DNA from: Propionispora vibrioides
GTDB taxonomy: Bacteria; Bacillota; Negativicutes; Propionisporales; Propionisporaceae
Assembly (NCBI RefSeq): GCF_900110485.1
Contig: NZ_FODY01000003.1
Span: 62,001-126,000 of the forward strand
DNA: 64,000 nt
Reading direction: 5' to 3'
Below are positions 34,558-42,887 of this stretch, piece after piece. Position 1 is the stretch's first letter. Every line of letters begins with the position of its first letter. The translations under genes were made by a program, and so were the position numbers. The notes below the pieces were generated by a model. The model did not search any database, was not told the origin of the DNA, and was given only the letters and a program-made list of their open reading frames with translations.

Positions 34558-34627
34558 AGTCCGGGAACTAATTCTGCCACACTTTATTCCAACATAGCGG
34601 CAATCGTTGTGCACAAATCAGACAAAA

Positions 34628-35656
34628 TCAGTCAAATACAATGCAATTTTTTATTACTTTCCCTGATTTATGTGACAAAATAGCCTTCTCAATTTCATCA
34701 AGCGGATAGCGGTTGCCAACAAAATCCCTGGCCGTAATCATTCCGTTTTTGATCAAATCGAAGGCAATCTGCACATGTCGGGGTGTCGTGTGAAAGACTC
34801 CCTTAATGGTCAATTGGGAATAATGCAGCAAGTTGGCATCAATGGAAACAGCGGTTCCTGCTTTTGTTCCGCCAAAGAGTAACACTTTGCCACCTTTGCG
34901 GGCCATGTTTATGGTTTTTTCCCACAATTCCGTCTGCCCGACGGCTTCAATGGCCACATCCACCCCCCGCTGATTTTCCGTGTGGCTTCGAACGATTTCC
35001 ACCGCATTGCCTGCCTGTCCCGGATTGATGGTAACGGCAGCTCCCATATTTTCAGCTAGTGCCAGACGTTCGTCGGAAAGGTCGGTGGCAATTACCCTGG
35101 CCCCGCGGTAATGGGCCAGACGGACAAACATCAGGCCAATTGGCCCGGCACCGTTGACAACGACGGTGTCGCCGGCTTCAATACCAATTTGATCAATACC
35201 ATAGACCGCACAGGAAAAAGGCTCTACCAGCGCGGCATCGGCAAAATCCATCGTGTCAGGAATATGAAACACATTTTGCTTAACGATGGCCACCGGGATT
35301 TTCTCATATTCGGCAAACGCCCCTTGGTTAAACGTGATATGGTCACACATGGAATGCTGTCCCTGCTTACAGTAAAAACAAACATTGCAGGGAGCGGAAT
35401 TGTGGGCCACCACCCGGTCTCCCACCTGAAAGCCGACAACTCCTTCACCGACCTGTGCCACCACTCCTGCCGCTTCATGACCAAAACCATAGGGCGGTTT
35501 AAACAGAGGATACCCTCGCACATAGGTTTTGACATCGGTGCCGCAGGTAAGTGCTACCTGATTTTTGATAACCAATTCACCTGGTCCGGCTACCGGCACT
35601 GGTACTTCTTCCACCTTTACGTTTTCCGGGCCGTAAAACATGGCTGCTTTCATCAT
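34628..35656 (-). CDS. Zinc-dependent dehydrogenase under its own sigma-54 promoter
   Basis: Medium-chain dehydrogenase, 342 residues. Catalytic zinc residues in ALTCGTDVKTYV and GFGHEAAGVV; structural Cys in APCNVCFYCKQGQHSMC. Rossmann motif VNGAGPIGLM. The HTTPRHVQIAFDLI stretch near the C terminus is a mark of a subgroup seen with sugar-alcohol PTS genes. ATG at 35656 lies 5 nt after AAAGGAG. It is the first structural gene downstream of the LevR-type regulator gene and has its own -24/-12 promoter at 35722-35739; a second such promoter before gatA begins the rest of the cluster. Confidence 0.88.
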   Translation of the reverse strand: MMKAAMFYGPENVKVEEVPVPVAGPGELVIKNQVALTCGTDVKTYVRGYPLFKPPYGFGHEAAGVVAQVGEGVVGFQVGDRVVAHNSAPCNVCFYCKQGQHSMCDHITFNQGAFAEYEKIPVAIVKQNVFHIPDTMDFADAALVEPFSCAVYGIDQIGIEAGDTVVVNGAGPIGLMFVRLAHYRGARVIATDLSDERLALAENMGAAVTINPGQAGNAVEIVRSHTENQRGVDVAIEAVGQTELWEKTINMARKGGKVLLFGGTKAGTAVSIDANLLHYSQLTIKGVFHTTPRHVQIAFDLIKNGMITARDFVGNRYPLDEIEKAILSHKSGKVIKNCIVFD

Positions 35657-35721
35657 AAACACTCCTTTATCTACCGTTTCAAATAACCGCCACTGTCAAG
35701 TGGCTGCTCACCCTTCTTAGA

Positions 35722-35739
35722 TTGCAAGATTCATGCCAG
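35722..35739 (-). promoter_or_regulatory. Sigma-54 (-24/-12) promoter of the first dehydrogenase gene
   Basis: On the minus strand TGGCATGAATCTTGCAA: TGGCAT, 5 bp, TTGCA. It differs from the gatA promoter only in the last base of the -24 box and in the spacer. It lies about 66 bp before the start codon. Upstream are CCATATTTCAC (35763-35773) and the related ACATAATTTCAC (35784-35795). Confidence 0.82.
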
Positions 35740-35762
35740 GCATTTGACAGATTATGCGCTGG

Positions 35763-35797
35763 CCATATTTCACCGCTAGTGCGACATAATTTCACGG
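35763..35797 (-). promoter_or_regulatory. Candidate LevR-type activator site pair
   Basis: On the minus strand GTGAAATTATG and GTGAAATATGG, two copies of a GTGAAATA-like motif about 22 bp apart, just upstream of the sigma-54 promoter. The second is identical over 11 bp to the motif upstream of the gatA promoter. Confidence 0.45.
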
Positions 35798-35798
35798 C

Positions 35799-35844
35799 AA
35801 AAAAAAAACATACTATGATGACGGGTTTCACCGCACATAGTATG
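35799..35844 (-). terminator. Terminator of the LevR-type regulator gene
   Basis: On the minus strand CATACTATG pairs with CATAGTATG and is followed by a run of ten T, 24 bp after the regulator stop. Confidence 0.85.
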
Positions 35845-35867
35845 CAATACGTTGCCTTTCAGCAAAA

Positions 35868-38831
35868 TTAAGGTAGCAGCCTGACTTCCAAAAAAGCGTT
35901 TTTTATTTCCTCCGTCGTATGTAAACGAACCAGACTTCTTAAAAAGGGTTCATCTTCCAACAAGGTGATAACATAGGTGACTTCCTCAGTGGCTTGCTCC
36001 GTGATGGCCAGCATGGCAACAATATCTGCCATACCGTCATCGGACCAGTATATCGGTTCATTCAGTATAGCGATAGCCATACCGGGCTTGATCACGTTCT
36101 CCAGACTACCATGAGGAATGGCCGCCTTGCTTTCCAGTAAGGTATACCCCATGACCTCCCTTTTGTACACGTCCAGCAGAAATTCGGGAGTTACATAGCC
36201 CTTTTCAATCAAAAGATTGGCCAGGCAATCCAATACCTCCTGTTTGGTGGTATAGGCCGGTCGAACAACAATCAGTTCCGGGTCAACAAAATCCGTCAGC
36301 GGCGACCGCACGTCCGTCACAGCCAAACCACTGCCTAACACAATGTCCCGCAGCCGTGCCGCAGCACGGCCGTCCAACATTTCCTCCACCGTGACAAAAG
36401 GTATGGCAGAGTTCTTCGGCCGCAGGCTGCCTACAATGGCAACCACCGTATAGGTCTGTTGTATCTTTTCAATTCGCTCCTGGATATCCTCTTTACCGGT
36501 AATTCCCAGTGTGATGATTTCCACCTGGTCACATAGCTCAGGCACCATTTTCTCGATAAGCTGCTTAAATTTTTTCGCTGTTCCCTCCCCGGTGATGCAG
36601 ATGGTAAGGATTGCCTTATTGTGCTGCTTGTCCGCATCAGCCGGTTGGGCAATGAACCGCCCCAGACCGACCTTGTCGGTATCGATAGTCTCCGCGATTT
36701 CACTAAGCTGCGTATCCGGCAGCATGGCCCGTCTTACGGCCTCCAAAACCATAACAGTATCCACTCTGGGAACGGTAAAGGTAGGAATGTTGGTTTTTTG
36801 GGTGATCAGCTCACCAAAGGTAATTAATGAACCCATGTCGGCAAGCAGCAGTACTCCCTTACCTTCATCAATCTGCTTAACTAGTTCCACCGCTTTATGC
36901 AAGGCGGCTTCCGGCCTTTCATCCAGCGACATCTCCAAGGCTCTGGCGTGGTGAACACCAAGCAGGCAATTGGCAACTTCCACCATTCCGGCAGCCACTT
37001 TGCCATGGGACATAACCAGCACTCCTACCCGGCCCTGCCGGCTCTCCTCCCGATGGGTCATAGCCCGTAAATACATGGCAATAAACCCGATTTCATCCTC
37101 CGGTAGAGTAAACTCTGTCTTATCAGCTATGGCTGCCAGCATCTTTTGGGCTATGCCATATTCCTCAGTATACTGTTTCTTAACCTTGGCAAGCTGTGGA
37201 TTGACCACCGGCTTGCCTTTTTGCAAGCGTTCCAGCGTAGCCCCGATATGAATGGCCAAATAGTAGAGAAGCTGCTTGTCCACCTTGCCCAACTCATTTT
37301 CTGCCACTTTGACCATGGTCTCCGCAAGATCAACAATCGGCTGCCCCACCAGATCGACCAGGTTTTGCGAGATCATGGTGTGATCATAATGATTGACTTT
37401 CTGAGCAAACTGACGAAACTGAGCTTCCAGTTCACTGTCAATCATCCGGTTGATTTCTTCTTGGTTCAGCCCCTTGGCCTGCAGTTCCTGATAGCTGGTT
37501 TCAATAAAATCATATATTTCCCGGGGAAGCACATACAGATCATCCATTTGTAGCAGACTTTCCCCTTTGTCGCCGGGTTTGACGACCAGATCGCCGCGTA
37601 CCAGGTTTTCCACTTCCTGATTCCGGCTGTGTACATGGGTCAAACCGCGCCGCGCGTGAAGCGGCAAATCCAAAAGATTAATCTCCACCATCTTATGTCG
37701 TTCACTCAGACAAGTAAGAAAGCCCCTGGCGCAAGCCACCTGAATATCACTGCGCAACTGCCCGACATTACCCTGGCAGTCATAAAGCAGCAATGTGTGC
37801 AGCACCGGTTGGGGAATTTTGATTTTCATTCCGATACGATCGGCTTCCTTGCTTAAAAACTCCCGCACCATTTCATACCGTTCCAGCACCGTCCGTTCGG
37901 CTAGAGGCGGCAGTTCGATCACCATGGGAATCCGTCGTCGGAACGTGAACAGCAAAGAGGATTCGGCCTCTTCACTAGTCGCCGCAATGACCAGCACCTG
38001 TACCTTGCGGGGCTCTCCGGTTTCCCCCATACGCCGGAACGTGCCTTTATCGATCAAATGAAATAATAACTCCTGCCCTTCCGGCGGCAGCCGATGGACC
38101 TCATCCAGAAACAGTACACCGCCATCAGACTGTTCGACCAACCCTTCCTTCGCGCCGTCCGCGCCGGTAAAGGCCCCCCGGACATAGCCAAATAACTGGG
38201 ATAACAGCATCTGGGGATTTTCCGCATAATCGGCGCAGTTAAAAGCGATGAATTTTGCTTTCCGGGAAATCCGTTCGCATTCCACGGCGTACCGGTACAT
38301 AGCCTCTGCCAGATAGCTTTTCCCCGAGCCGGTCGGCCCCAAAATCAGGGTATGCAGGCCAAAGGGAGGATACAGGACCGCCGCCTTGGCCTGTTGAATT
38401 TGTGGTTTCAGGGTGCCCGACCAGCCGACCACCTGTCTGAAGGTAGCCGCAGCCTGCCGGTTAATCTCCGGCAGTTTTTCCCCGCTCTCGCCGACAGCCT
38501 CCGACGGTTTTGCTTCACTTCCCTTCGCCGGCATATCAGGCAGCCGTTCCCGCCGGAGCTGCCCTACAGTAAAGCGCGACACAATAAATCCTTCCTTATT
38601 CAATTCAGCCGTCAGTTCCCGGTCGGAAATTTTCGCCCGTTTCGCCAGAATGGTCTGAAAGGCCTCCAGCAAATAGGGTTCGCGGCGCTTTCTTGAATCA
38701 GGAAGCTGCAACTCATTGCGCAGTGAAGTCACTTCGTCGCGGCGAATTTTCAATATTCCGGCTATTTGATCGTCAGTATATGGATTTTTTTTATCTTCAG
38801 CATTGACAATTTCCAGTAACTTCTTTTTCAA
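35868..38831 (-). CDS. LevR-type sigma-54-dependent PTS-controlled activator with EIIA C terminus
   Basis: 987 residues. Domains in order: N-terminal helix-turn-helix region (1-95); AAA+ sigma-54 activation domain with Walker A GPTGSGKS (165-172), the sigma-54 contact loop GAFTGA (219-224) and Walker B GGVLFLDEVH (237-246); PRD (about 455-595); mannose-type EIIA with the phospho-His in VMSHGKVA (His609); galactitol-type EIIB-like part with Cys745 in LTICITGEGTA; and a type 2 EIIA domain with His907 in KAAIPHGS. In the Bacillus subtilis LevR layout the C terminus is a second PRD; here an EIIA domain takes its place. It should sense PTS phosphorylation state and activate the -24/-12 promoters next door. 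TTG at 38831 follows GAGGTGA. Confidence 0.93.
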   Translation of the reverse strand: MKKKLLEIVNAEDKKNPYTDDQIAGILKIRRDEVTSLRNELQLPDSRKRREPYLLEAFQTILAKRAKISDRELTAELNKEGFIVSRFTVGQLRRERLPDMPAKGSEAKPSEAVGESGEKLPEINRQAAATFRQVVGWSGTLKPQIQQAKAAVLYPPFGLHTLILGPTGSGKSYLAEAMYRYAVECERISRKAKFIAFNCADYAENPQMLLSQLFGYVRGAFTGADGAKEGLVEQSDGGVLFLDEVHRLPPEGQELLFHLIDKGTFRRMGETGEPRKVQVLVIAATSEEAESSLLFTFRRRIPMVIELPPLAERTVLERYEMVREFLSKEADRIGMKIKIPQPVLHTLLLYDCQGNVGQLRSDIQVACARGFLTCLSERHKMVEINLLDLPLHARRGLTHVHSRNQEVENLVRGDLVVKPGDKGESLLQMDDLYVLPREIYDFIETSYQELQAKGLNQEEINRMIDSELEAQFRQFAQKVNHYDHTMISQNLVDLVGQPIVDLAETMVKVAENELGKVDKQLLYYLAIHIGATLERLQKGKPVVNPQLAKVKKQYTEEYGIAQKMLAAIADKTEFTLPEDEIGFIAMYLRAMTHREESRQGRVGVLVMSHGKVAAGMVEVANCLLGVHHARALEMSLDERPEAALHKAVELVKQIDEGKGVLLLADMGSLITFGELITQKTNIPTFTVPRVDTVMVLEAVRRAMLPDTQLSEIAETIDTDKVGLGRFIAQPADADKQHNKAILTICITGEGTAKKFKQLIEKMVPELCDQVEIITLGITGKEDIQERIEKIQQTYTVVAIVGSLRPKNSAIPFVTVEEMLDGRAAARLRDIVLGSGLAVTDVRSPLTDFVDPELIVVRPAYTTKQEVLDCLANLLIEKGYVTPEFLLDVYKREVMGYTLLESKAAIPHGSLENVIKPGMAIAILNEPIYWSDDGMADIVAMLAITEQATEEVTYVITLLEDEPFLRSLVRLHTTEEIKNAFLEVRLLP

Positions 38832-38955
38832 ATGGCAGTCACCTCGTTCAAGAAGTTTACATATTTATTCCGCATTTCTACTACATTATACCTATTTATC
38901 CAGTCCAATAAAATAGAAGGATAAAATAAAATTATGGCGACAGCAACTGGTAGAC

Positions 38956-38986
38956 AAAATAAAGGCCGGTACCTGCGCACCGACCC
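38956..38986 (-). terminator. Terminator of the HD-GYP-like gene
   Basis: On the minus strand GGTCGGT pairs with ACCGGCC and is followed by TTTATTTT. It lies about 35 bp after the stop codon. Confidence 0.6.
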
Positions 38987-39019
38987 TGCTATCACATATC
39001 CTGGAACATAAAGCGCCCG

Positions 39020-40060
39020 CTAAAAGGACACCGCCACCCGGTGAATTGCGGAAAATCCCTGTTGGGACAGATCAATAATTTGATTATCCACCGTTCTCAC
39101 CACAGGCATATTGGAACCATTAGGACGAAAATACACAATCTCCGCTTCCTTGCCATCAGCCAGAATAATTTTATTTTGCAGTAAATCATCCTGAAACCGA
39201 CTGATAAACACATTGCAAATCACCGGGTCCAATTTGCCAAACATCTCTTTTGATAAAAAATCCAAACTGGAAAATGGCGCTCCAAATTTGTTTTGGCAAG
39301 CCCGTGCATGAAAAGCATCGGCTACGGCAATCACCTTGGCATAGGGATGAATCCGGTTACCGTCAACCCCAGTGGGAAACCCGGTGCCGTCCACATGCTC
39401 CCGGTGCTGGACAATTCCTAAAATAGTCTCACCGGAAAGGCCTTTAGTCTTTCGCAACATAGCTGCCGCTTCAGCGATATAGGCCTTATTGTGGGCTACT
39501 TCATCGTCCTGCACCATAATATTGCCTGCGTGATGAAGCAGGCTGGCCAACGCCACATCACGGACTTCCTGGTCGTTCCAGCGCAATTGGCGGGCGATAA
39601 AGCTAGCTAAAAAAGCAACCTTCATCGAATGCTGCAGAATAAAATCAGTCATAGGACTTTCCTGCGCCGCCACCAAACATGTGATCACTGACCGGTTACT
39701 CAACAATAACCGGTGAATATCATAAGCCGAATCTTTCAGAGCGGGAACAGGGATCAGCTTTTGCTTGCGGATAAACTCGAAAGCCTGCTGCACATTATTG
39801 GATACATAGCCATACTCTTCCTCAAATATTTGCTGCCGGGACGGAAGTGGTCCCTTCTCTTCTTCCCTCTCGTCGCAAGGCTCTTCCTGTCCCGCAATAT
39901 AAACATGCGAAATATTCCAGGTCTGCAGCAAATGAATATGACGTCCTGTTAGCTCGACTCCCTTGCCCAGCAGCACCTTGCCTTTTGGCGATATTACGGC
40001 ATCCGCCAATACTGATCCCACTGCCAGGTCCTGCACATCCACTATTTGTCCTCCGGCCAT
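39020..40060 (-). CDS. Degenerate HD-GYP domain protein
   Basis: 346 residues. The C-terminal two thirds follow the HD-GYP cyclic-di-GMP phosphodiesterase layout, but key metal motifs are altered: the HD(I/V)GK motif reads HHAGN (176-180), so the HD aspartate is His, and the HHExxDGxGYP motif reads HREHVDGTGFP (219-229), losing the second His and the Tyr. Hydrolytic activity is therefore doubtful, and a binding or signalling role is more likely. The N-terminal 60 residues form a short beta-rich region. No membrane segment. The ATG at 40060 is 12 nt from GGAGG; a GTG six codons further in has better spacing to an internal CGGAGG and could be the real start. Confidence 0.8.
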   Translation of the reverse strand: MAGGQIVDVQDLAVGSVLADAVISPKGKVLLGKGVELTGRHIHLLQTWNISHVYIAGQEEPCDEREEEKGPLPSRQQIFEEEYGYVSNNVQQAFEFIRKQKLIPVPALKDSAYDIHRLLLSNRSVITCLVAAQESPMTDFILQHSMKVAFLASFIARQLRWNDQEVRDVALASLLHHAGNIMVQDDEVAHNKAYIAEAAAMLRKTKGLSGETILGIVQHREHVDGTGFPTGVDGNRIHPYAKVIAVADAFHARACQNKFGAPFSSLDFLSKEMFGKLDPVICNVFISRFQDDLLQNKIILADGKEAEIVYFRPNGSNMPVVRTVDNQIIDLSQQGFSAIHRVAVSF

Positions 40061-40324
40061 GTCCTATCACTTCCTCCTGTGCTTCACCGAATCAAAGACA
40101 ACCAAACCCTGCTTTATAAGCATAACATTGTAAGCCCATCGCCACTAATTCTTCATCCTACAAACTACTACATTTTCTTGGAAAATCCTTTAAACCACTT
40201 CATAAAAATACAAATATCGACTCTGTCTAAAAAAACAAGGGACATTTCGGTATCGCCTCACCATTCTTAAACGAATATAAACTAACAAAAATAAATATAC
40301 AGAATATTAACTCACGAAAATCTA

Positions 40325-40354
40325 TTGCATTTTTACTTTATTACACATTATAAT
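40325..40354 (+). promoter_or_regulatory. Promoter of the modABC operon
   Basis: TTGCAT and TATAAT with an 18-bp spacer. The next 260 bp before modA hold a structured leader and a terminator. The stretch 40061-40324 upstream is AT-rich with no gene. Confidence 0.6.
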
Positions 40355-40360
40355 ACTCAA

Positions 40361-40438
40361 TATAAAATATATACGCCTATCCGGGACACTCATATCCCGG
40401 ATACGGACAAGGTACTAAAACAAACGGTACGAAGAAGT
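40361..40438 (+). ncRNA. Structured leader before modA, possible riboswitch-like element
   Basis: A perfect 9-bp hairpin TATCCGGGA/TCCCGGATA (40378-40403) is followed by a purine-rich segment with a GTAC/GTAC pair (about 40412-40430) and then directly by an intrinsic terminator (40439-40473). A leader built this way in front of molybdate/tungstate uptake genes could switch transcription in response to a ligand. I do not recognise the fold as the known Moco riboswitch. Confidence 0.4.
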
Positions 40439-40473
40439 ATCAACTGGCACTCTGTGCGCCAGTTGATTTTTTT
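40439..40473 (+). terminator. Intrinsic terminator in the modA leader
   Basis: ATCAACTGGC pairs with GCCAGTTGAT, followed by seven T. It lies 150 bp before modA and downstream of the modA promoter, so transcripts reaching modA must read through it. Confidence 0.8.
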
Positions 40474-40620
40474 ATTTCTTCCGCTTTGTCACACCGCAGA
40501 CTAACATAACCAAACATTTCATAACATAAACCATATTAAGATCCCGGCCTCGTCCTGCGGTGTTGCAAATACACATCCGGAAACCACTTCCGGCTAATAA
40601 ACAAACAAGGAGGAACAAGT

Positions 40621-41415
40621 ATGAAGAAAAGTTTGTGGTTAGTATGTCTCACCGTGTTGCTTACGGCCGCCTTGCTGGCAGGCTGCGGCAACACCCAAAA
40701 AGCGCCCGAGCCACCCAAGACGGTTGAGCTTAACGTGTCGGCAGCCGTCAGTATGAAAGACGCCCTGGAAGAAATTCAGAAAAATTTTGCCGCCAAAAAT
40801 CCCAACATCAAGCTGGCCTATAATCTGGGGGCATCCGGTTCGCTTCAAAAGCAAATCGAGCAAGGAGCTCCCGCCGATGTTTTCATCTCCGCCGCACCAA
40901 AACAAATGGATGAATTGTCCGATAAAAACCTGATCAATAAAGATACCCGCAAAAATCTGGTGGAAAATAAACTGGTTGTGATTATTCCGAAAGATTCCAA
41001 ACTTTCTCTCGCCAAATATGAAGACTTGGTTGGTCCGGAGGTTCACAAAATCAGCATCGGTGAAACAGCTACTGTTCCGGCCGGCCAATATGCCCAGGAA
41101 GTCTTAAAAAAGCTGGGTATTTGGGATCAACTTCAGGATAAGCTGGTTCTGGCCAAAGATGTCCGCACCGTATTGACCTATGTGGAAACAGGCAATGTAG
41201 ATGCCGGCATTGTATATAAAACCGATGCGGCAGTCAGCGATAAAGTAAAAGTCGCCGCTACGGCACCGGAAGGTTCCCACAAGCCGATTATCTACCCCAT
41301 CGCCATTCTGGCAGGAACCAAACAATTGCAAGCTGCCGAAGCATTCACTGCCTATCTGACCACGCCGGAGAGCAAGGCTGTTTTCGAAAAATACGGTTTT
41401 ACTATGAGCCAATAG
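40621..41415 (+). CDS. modA: Molybdate/tungstate ABC transporter substrate-binding lipoprotein
   Basis: 264 residues. The signal peptide ends in a lipobox LLAGCGN, so it is lipid-anchored outside the cytoplasmic membrane. The ModA pattern is clear: LNVSAAVSMKDALEEIQ, LAYNLGASGSLQKQIEQGAPADVF, the VVIIPKDSK strand and IGETATVPAGQYAQEVL. It captures molybdate or tungstate and passes it to ModB/ModC. The three genes modA, modB, modC follow closely (gaps of 27 and 31 bp). AAGGAGG precedes the ATG. Confidence 0.96.
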   Translation: MKKSLWLVCLTVLLTAALLAGCGNTQKAPEPPKTVELNVSAAVSMKDALEEIQKNFAAKNPNIKLAYNLGASGSLQKQIEQGAPADVFISAAPKQMDELSDKNLINKDTRKNLVENKLVVIIPKDSKLSLAKYEDLVGPEVHKISIGETATVPAGQYAQEVLKKLGIWDQLQDKLVLAKDVRTVLTYVETGNVDAGIVYKTDAAVSDKVKVAATAPEGSHKPIIYPIAILAGTKQLQAAEAFTAYLTTPESKAVFEKYGFTMSQ

Positions 41416-41442
41416 AAAACCACTGCGAAGGATGAATGACCT

Positions 41443-42105
41443 ATGGCCTTAGTTGAATGGCAGCCCGTACTACTTTCTCTCAAAGTTGCGTTCATTTCCC
41501 TGGTATTTGTATTCCTGTCGGGCGTTTCTGCCGCTTATCTTATGAAAAATTTGCAAATACCGGGTAAAGCAGCCATTGAAGCACTGTTTACCCTGCCATT
41601 AGTCTTGCCGCCTGTCGTTACCGGCTTTGTCCTGTTGGTTTTAATCGGCAAACAGGGCCCCGTCGGCATCCTGCTGACCAGATACTTTGATACCCAGATT
41701 ATTTTTACGCCGGCTGCCGCCGTTTTAGCTGGCACAGTTGTTTCTTTTCCCCTGATGTATCAGAGTACTAAAGGCGCTTTAGAAAGCATTGACCCTACTT
41801 TGGAGGATGCGGCCCGGACACTGGGCTCCAGTGAATGGCGGGTTTTCTGGACGGTTACCGTCCCTCTGGCCTGGCCGGGCCTGCTGTCAGGCATGGTGCT
41901 TTCCTTTGCCAGGACCTTAGGCGAATTTGGCGCTACCATTATGATTGCCGGAAATATTCCGGGGAAAACCCAAACCATCCCGCTGGCGATTTACTTCGCC
42001 GCCGAATCCAATGATTTAACCATAGCAGGTTTGTATGTGCTAATCATCAGTGCCGCCACCTTCTCTTTAATCTTCGGCTTAAATCACTGGAAGCTCGGGA
42101 AATAA
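41443..42105 (+). CDS. modB: Molybdate ABC transporter permease
   Basis: 220 residues with five to six membrane segments. The ABC permease EAA motif is EDAARTLGSSEWRVFWTVTV, followed by PLAWPGLLSGMVLSFART and LGEFGATIMIAGNIPGKTQT, the ModB signature segment for anion permeases. It forms the membrane channel with a ModB dimer and is powered by ModC. It overlaps neither neighbour and follows modA directly. Confidence 0.96.
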   Translation: MALVEWQPVLLSLKVAFISLVFVFLSGVSAAYLMKNLQIPGKAAIEALFTLPLVLPPVVTGFVLLVLIGKQGPVGILLTRYFDTQIIFTPAAAVLAGTVVSFPLMYQSTKGALESIDPTLEDAARTLGSSEWRVFWTVTVPLAWPGLLSGMVLSFARTLGEFGATIMIAGNIPGKTQTIPLAIYFAAESNDLTIAGLYVLIISAATFSLIFGLNHWKLGK

Positions 42106-42136
42106 GAAATAATGCTTTGCCGGGAGGATGACTTTG

Positions 42137-42850
42137 ATGCTTACTGTTGATATTACTAAGAAATTATCGCACTTCACACTGCGCATCCAGTTTTCTATGG
42201 AAAACAAAATTCTTGTATTATTCGGTCCTTCCGGCTGTGGCAAAACAACGATTCTCCGTTCCATTGCCGGATTGCTTAAGCCGGACGAAGGGAAGATCGT
42301 ATTCCGCAATAAAACCTTTTTCAGTTCTGCGCCCCATACCTTCTTACCCCCCAGACACCGCAACGTGGCCTATATGTTTCAGGACCTGGCACTCTTTCCC
42401 CACCTGGATGTCAGCAACAACATCTGGTACGGAGTTAAAAAGCCTACCCCCAAAAGCCATGTCCTCTATCAGAAATTGCTTTCTTTGCTCAAAATCGAAC
42501 ATCTGCCCGGCCGGACCATTCATCAGTTGTCCGGCGGCGAAAAACAGCGGGTTGCCCTGGCCCGGGCTCTGATGTCCGAGCCGGAAATTCTCTTGTTGGA
42601 CGAACCCTTATCCGCCCTGGACGCCGAGACCCGTTACGAATTGCAGGACGAGCTGAAAAAGCTGCAGGAAATCTGGCAAATCCCCTTTATTTTGGTTACC
42701 CATTCGCCTGAAGAGGCCCTGGCCATGGGCAACGAAGTCTTGTTCCTGCAAAAGGGACATGAAGTTCCCGAACCGCCCCCATCCTGGCATCGCAACGCCA
42801 ATGGATCATCGTCCGGTTCCACTGCTGCAAACCTACAATTCTTTTATTAA
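42137..42850 (+). CDS. modC: Molybdate ABC transporter ATPase (no C-terminal Mop domain)
   Basis: 237 residues. Walker A GPSGCGKTT, signature LSGGEKQRVALARAL, Walker B ILLLDEPLSALDA and the switch His in FILVTHSPEEAL. At this length it lacks the C-terminal molybdate-binding (TOBE/Mop) domain of the longer ModC proteins; the separate Mop gene at 44129-44332 may supply a cytoplasmic oxyanion-binding function. ATG at 42137 is 9 nt from GGGAGG; an in-frame ATG at 42128 touches the site. The C terminus is short and Pro/Ser-rich. Confidence 0.95.
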   Translation: MLTVDITKKLSHFTLRIQFSMENKILVLFGPSGCGKTTILRSIAGLLKPDEGKIVFRNKTFFSSAPHTFLPPRHRNVAYMFQDLALFPHLDVSNNIWYGVKKPTPKSHVLYQKLLSLLKIEHLPGRTIHQLSGGEKQRVALARALMSEPEILLLDEPLSALDAETRYELQDELKKLQEIWQIPFILVTHSPEEALAMGNEVLFLQKGHEVPEPPPSWHRNANGSSSGSTAANLQFFY

Positions 42851-42887
42851 TAAATAATGATTACACTGTAATTGAGGAGGAGACATT

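Noticed and set aside
40325-40380. ModE-type operator in front of modA
   Set aside because: The sequence is AT-rich with loose TATA-like symmetry, but no clear inverted TATATA pair with 6-bp spacing as in ModE sites could be shown.
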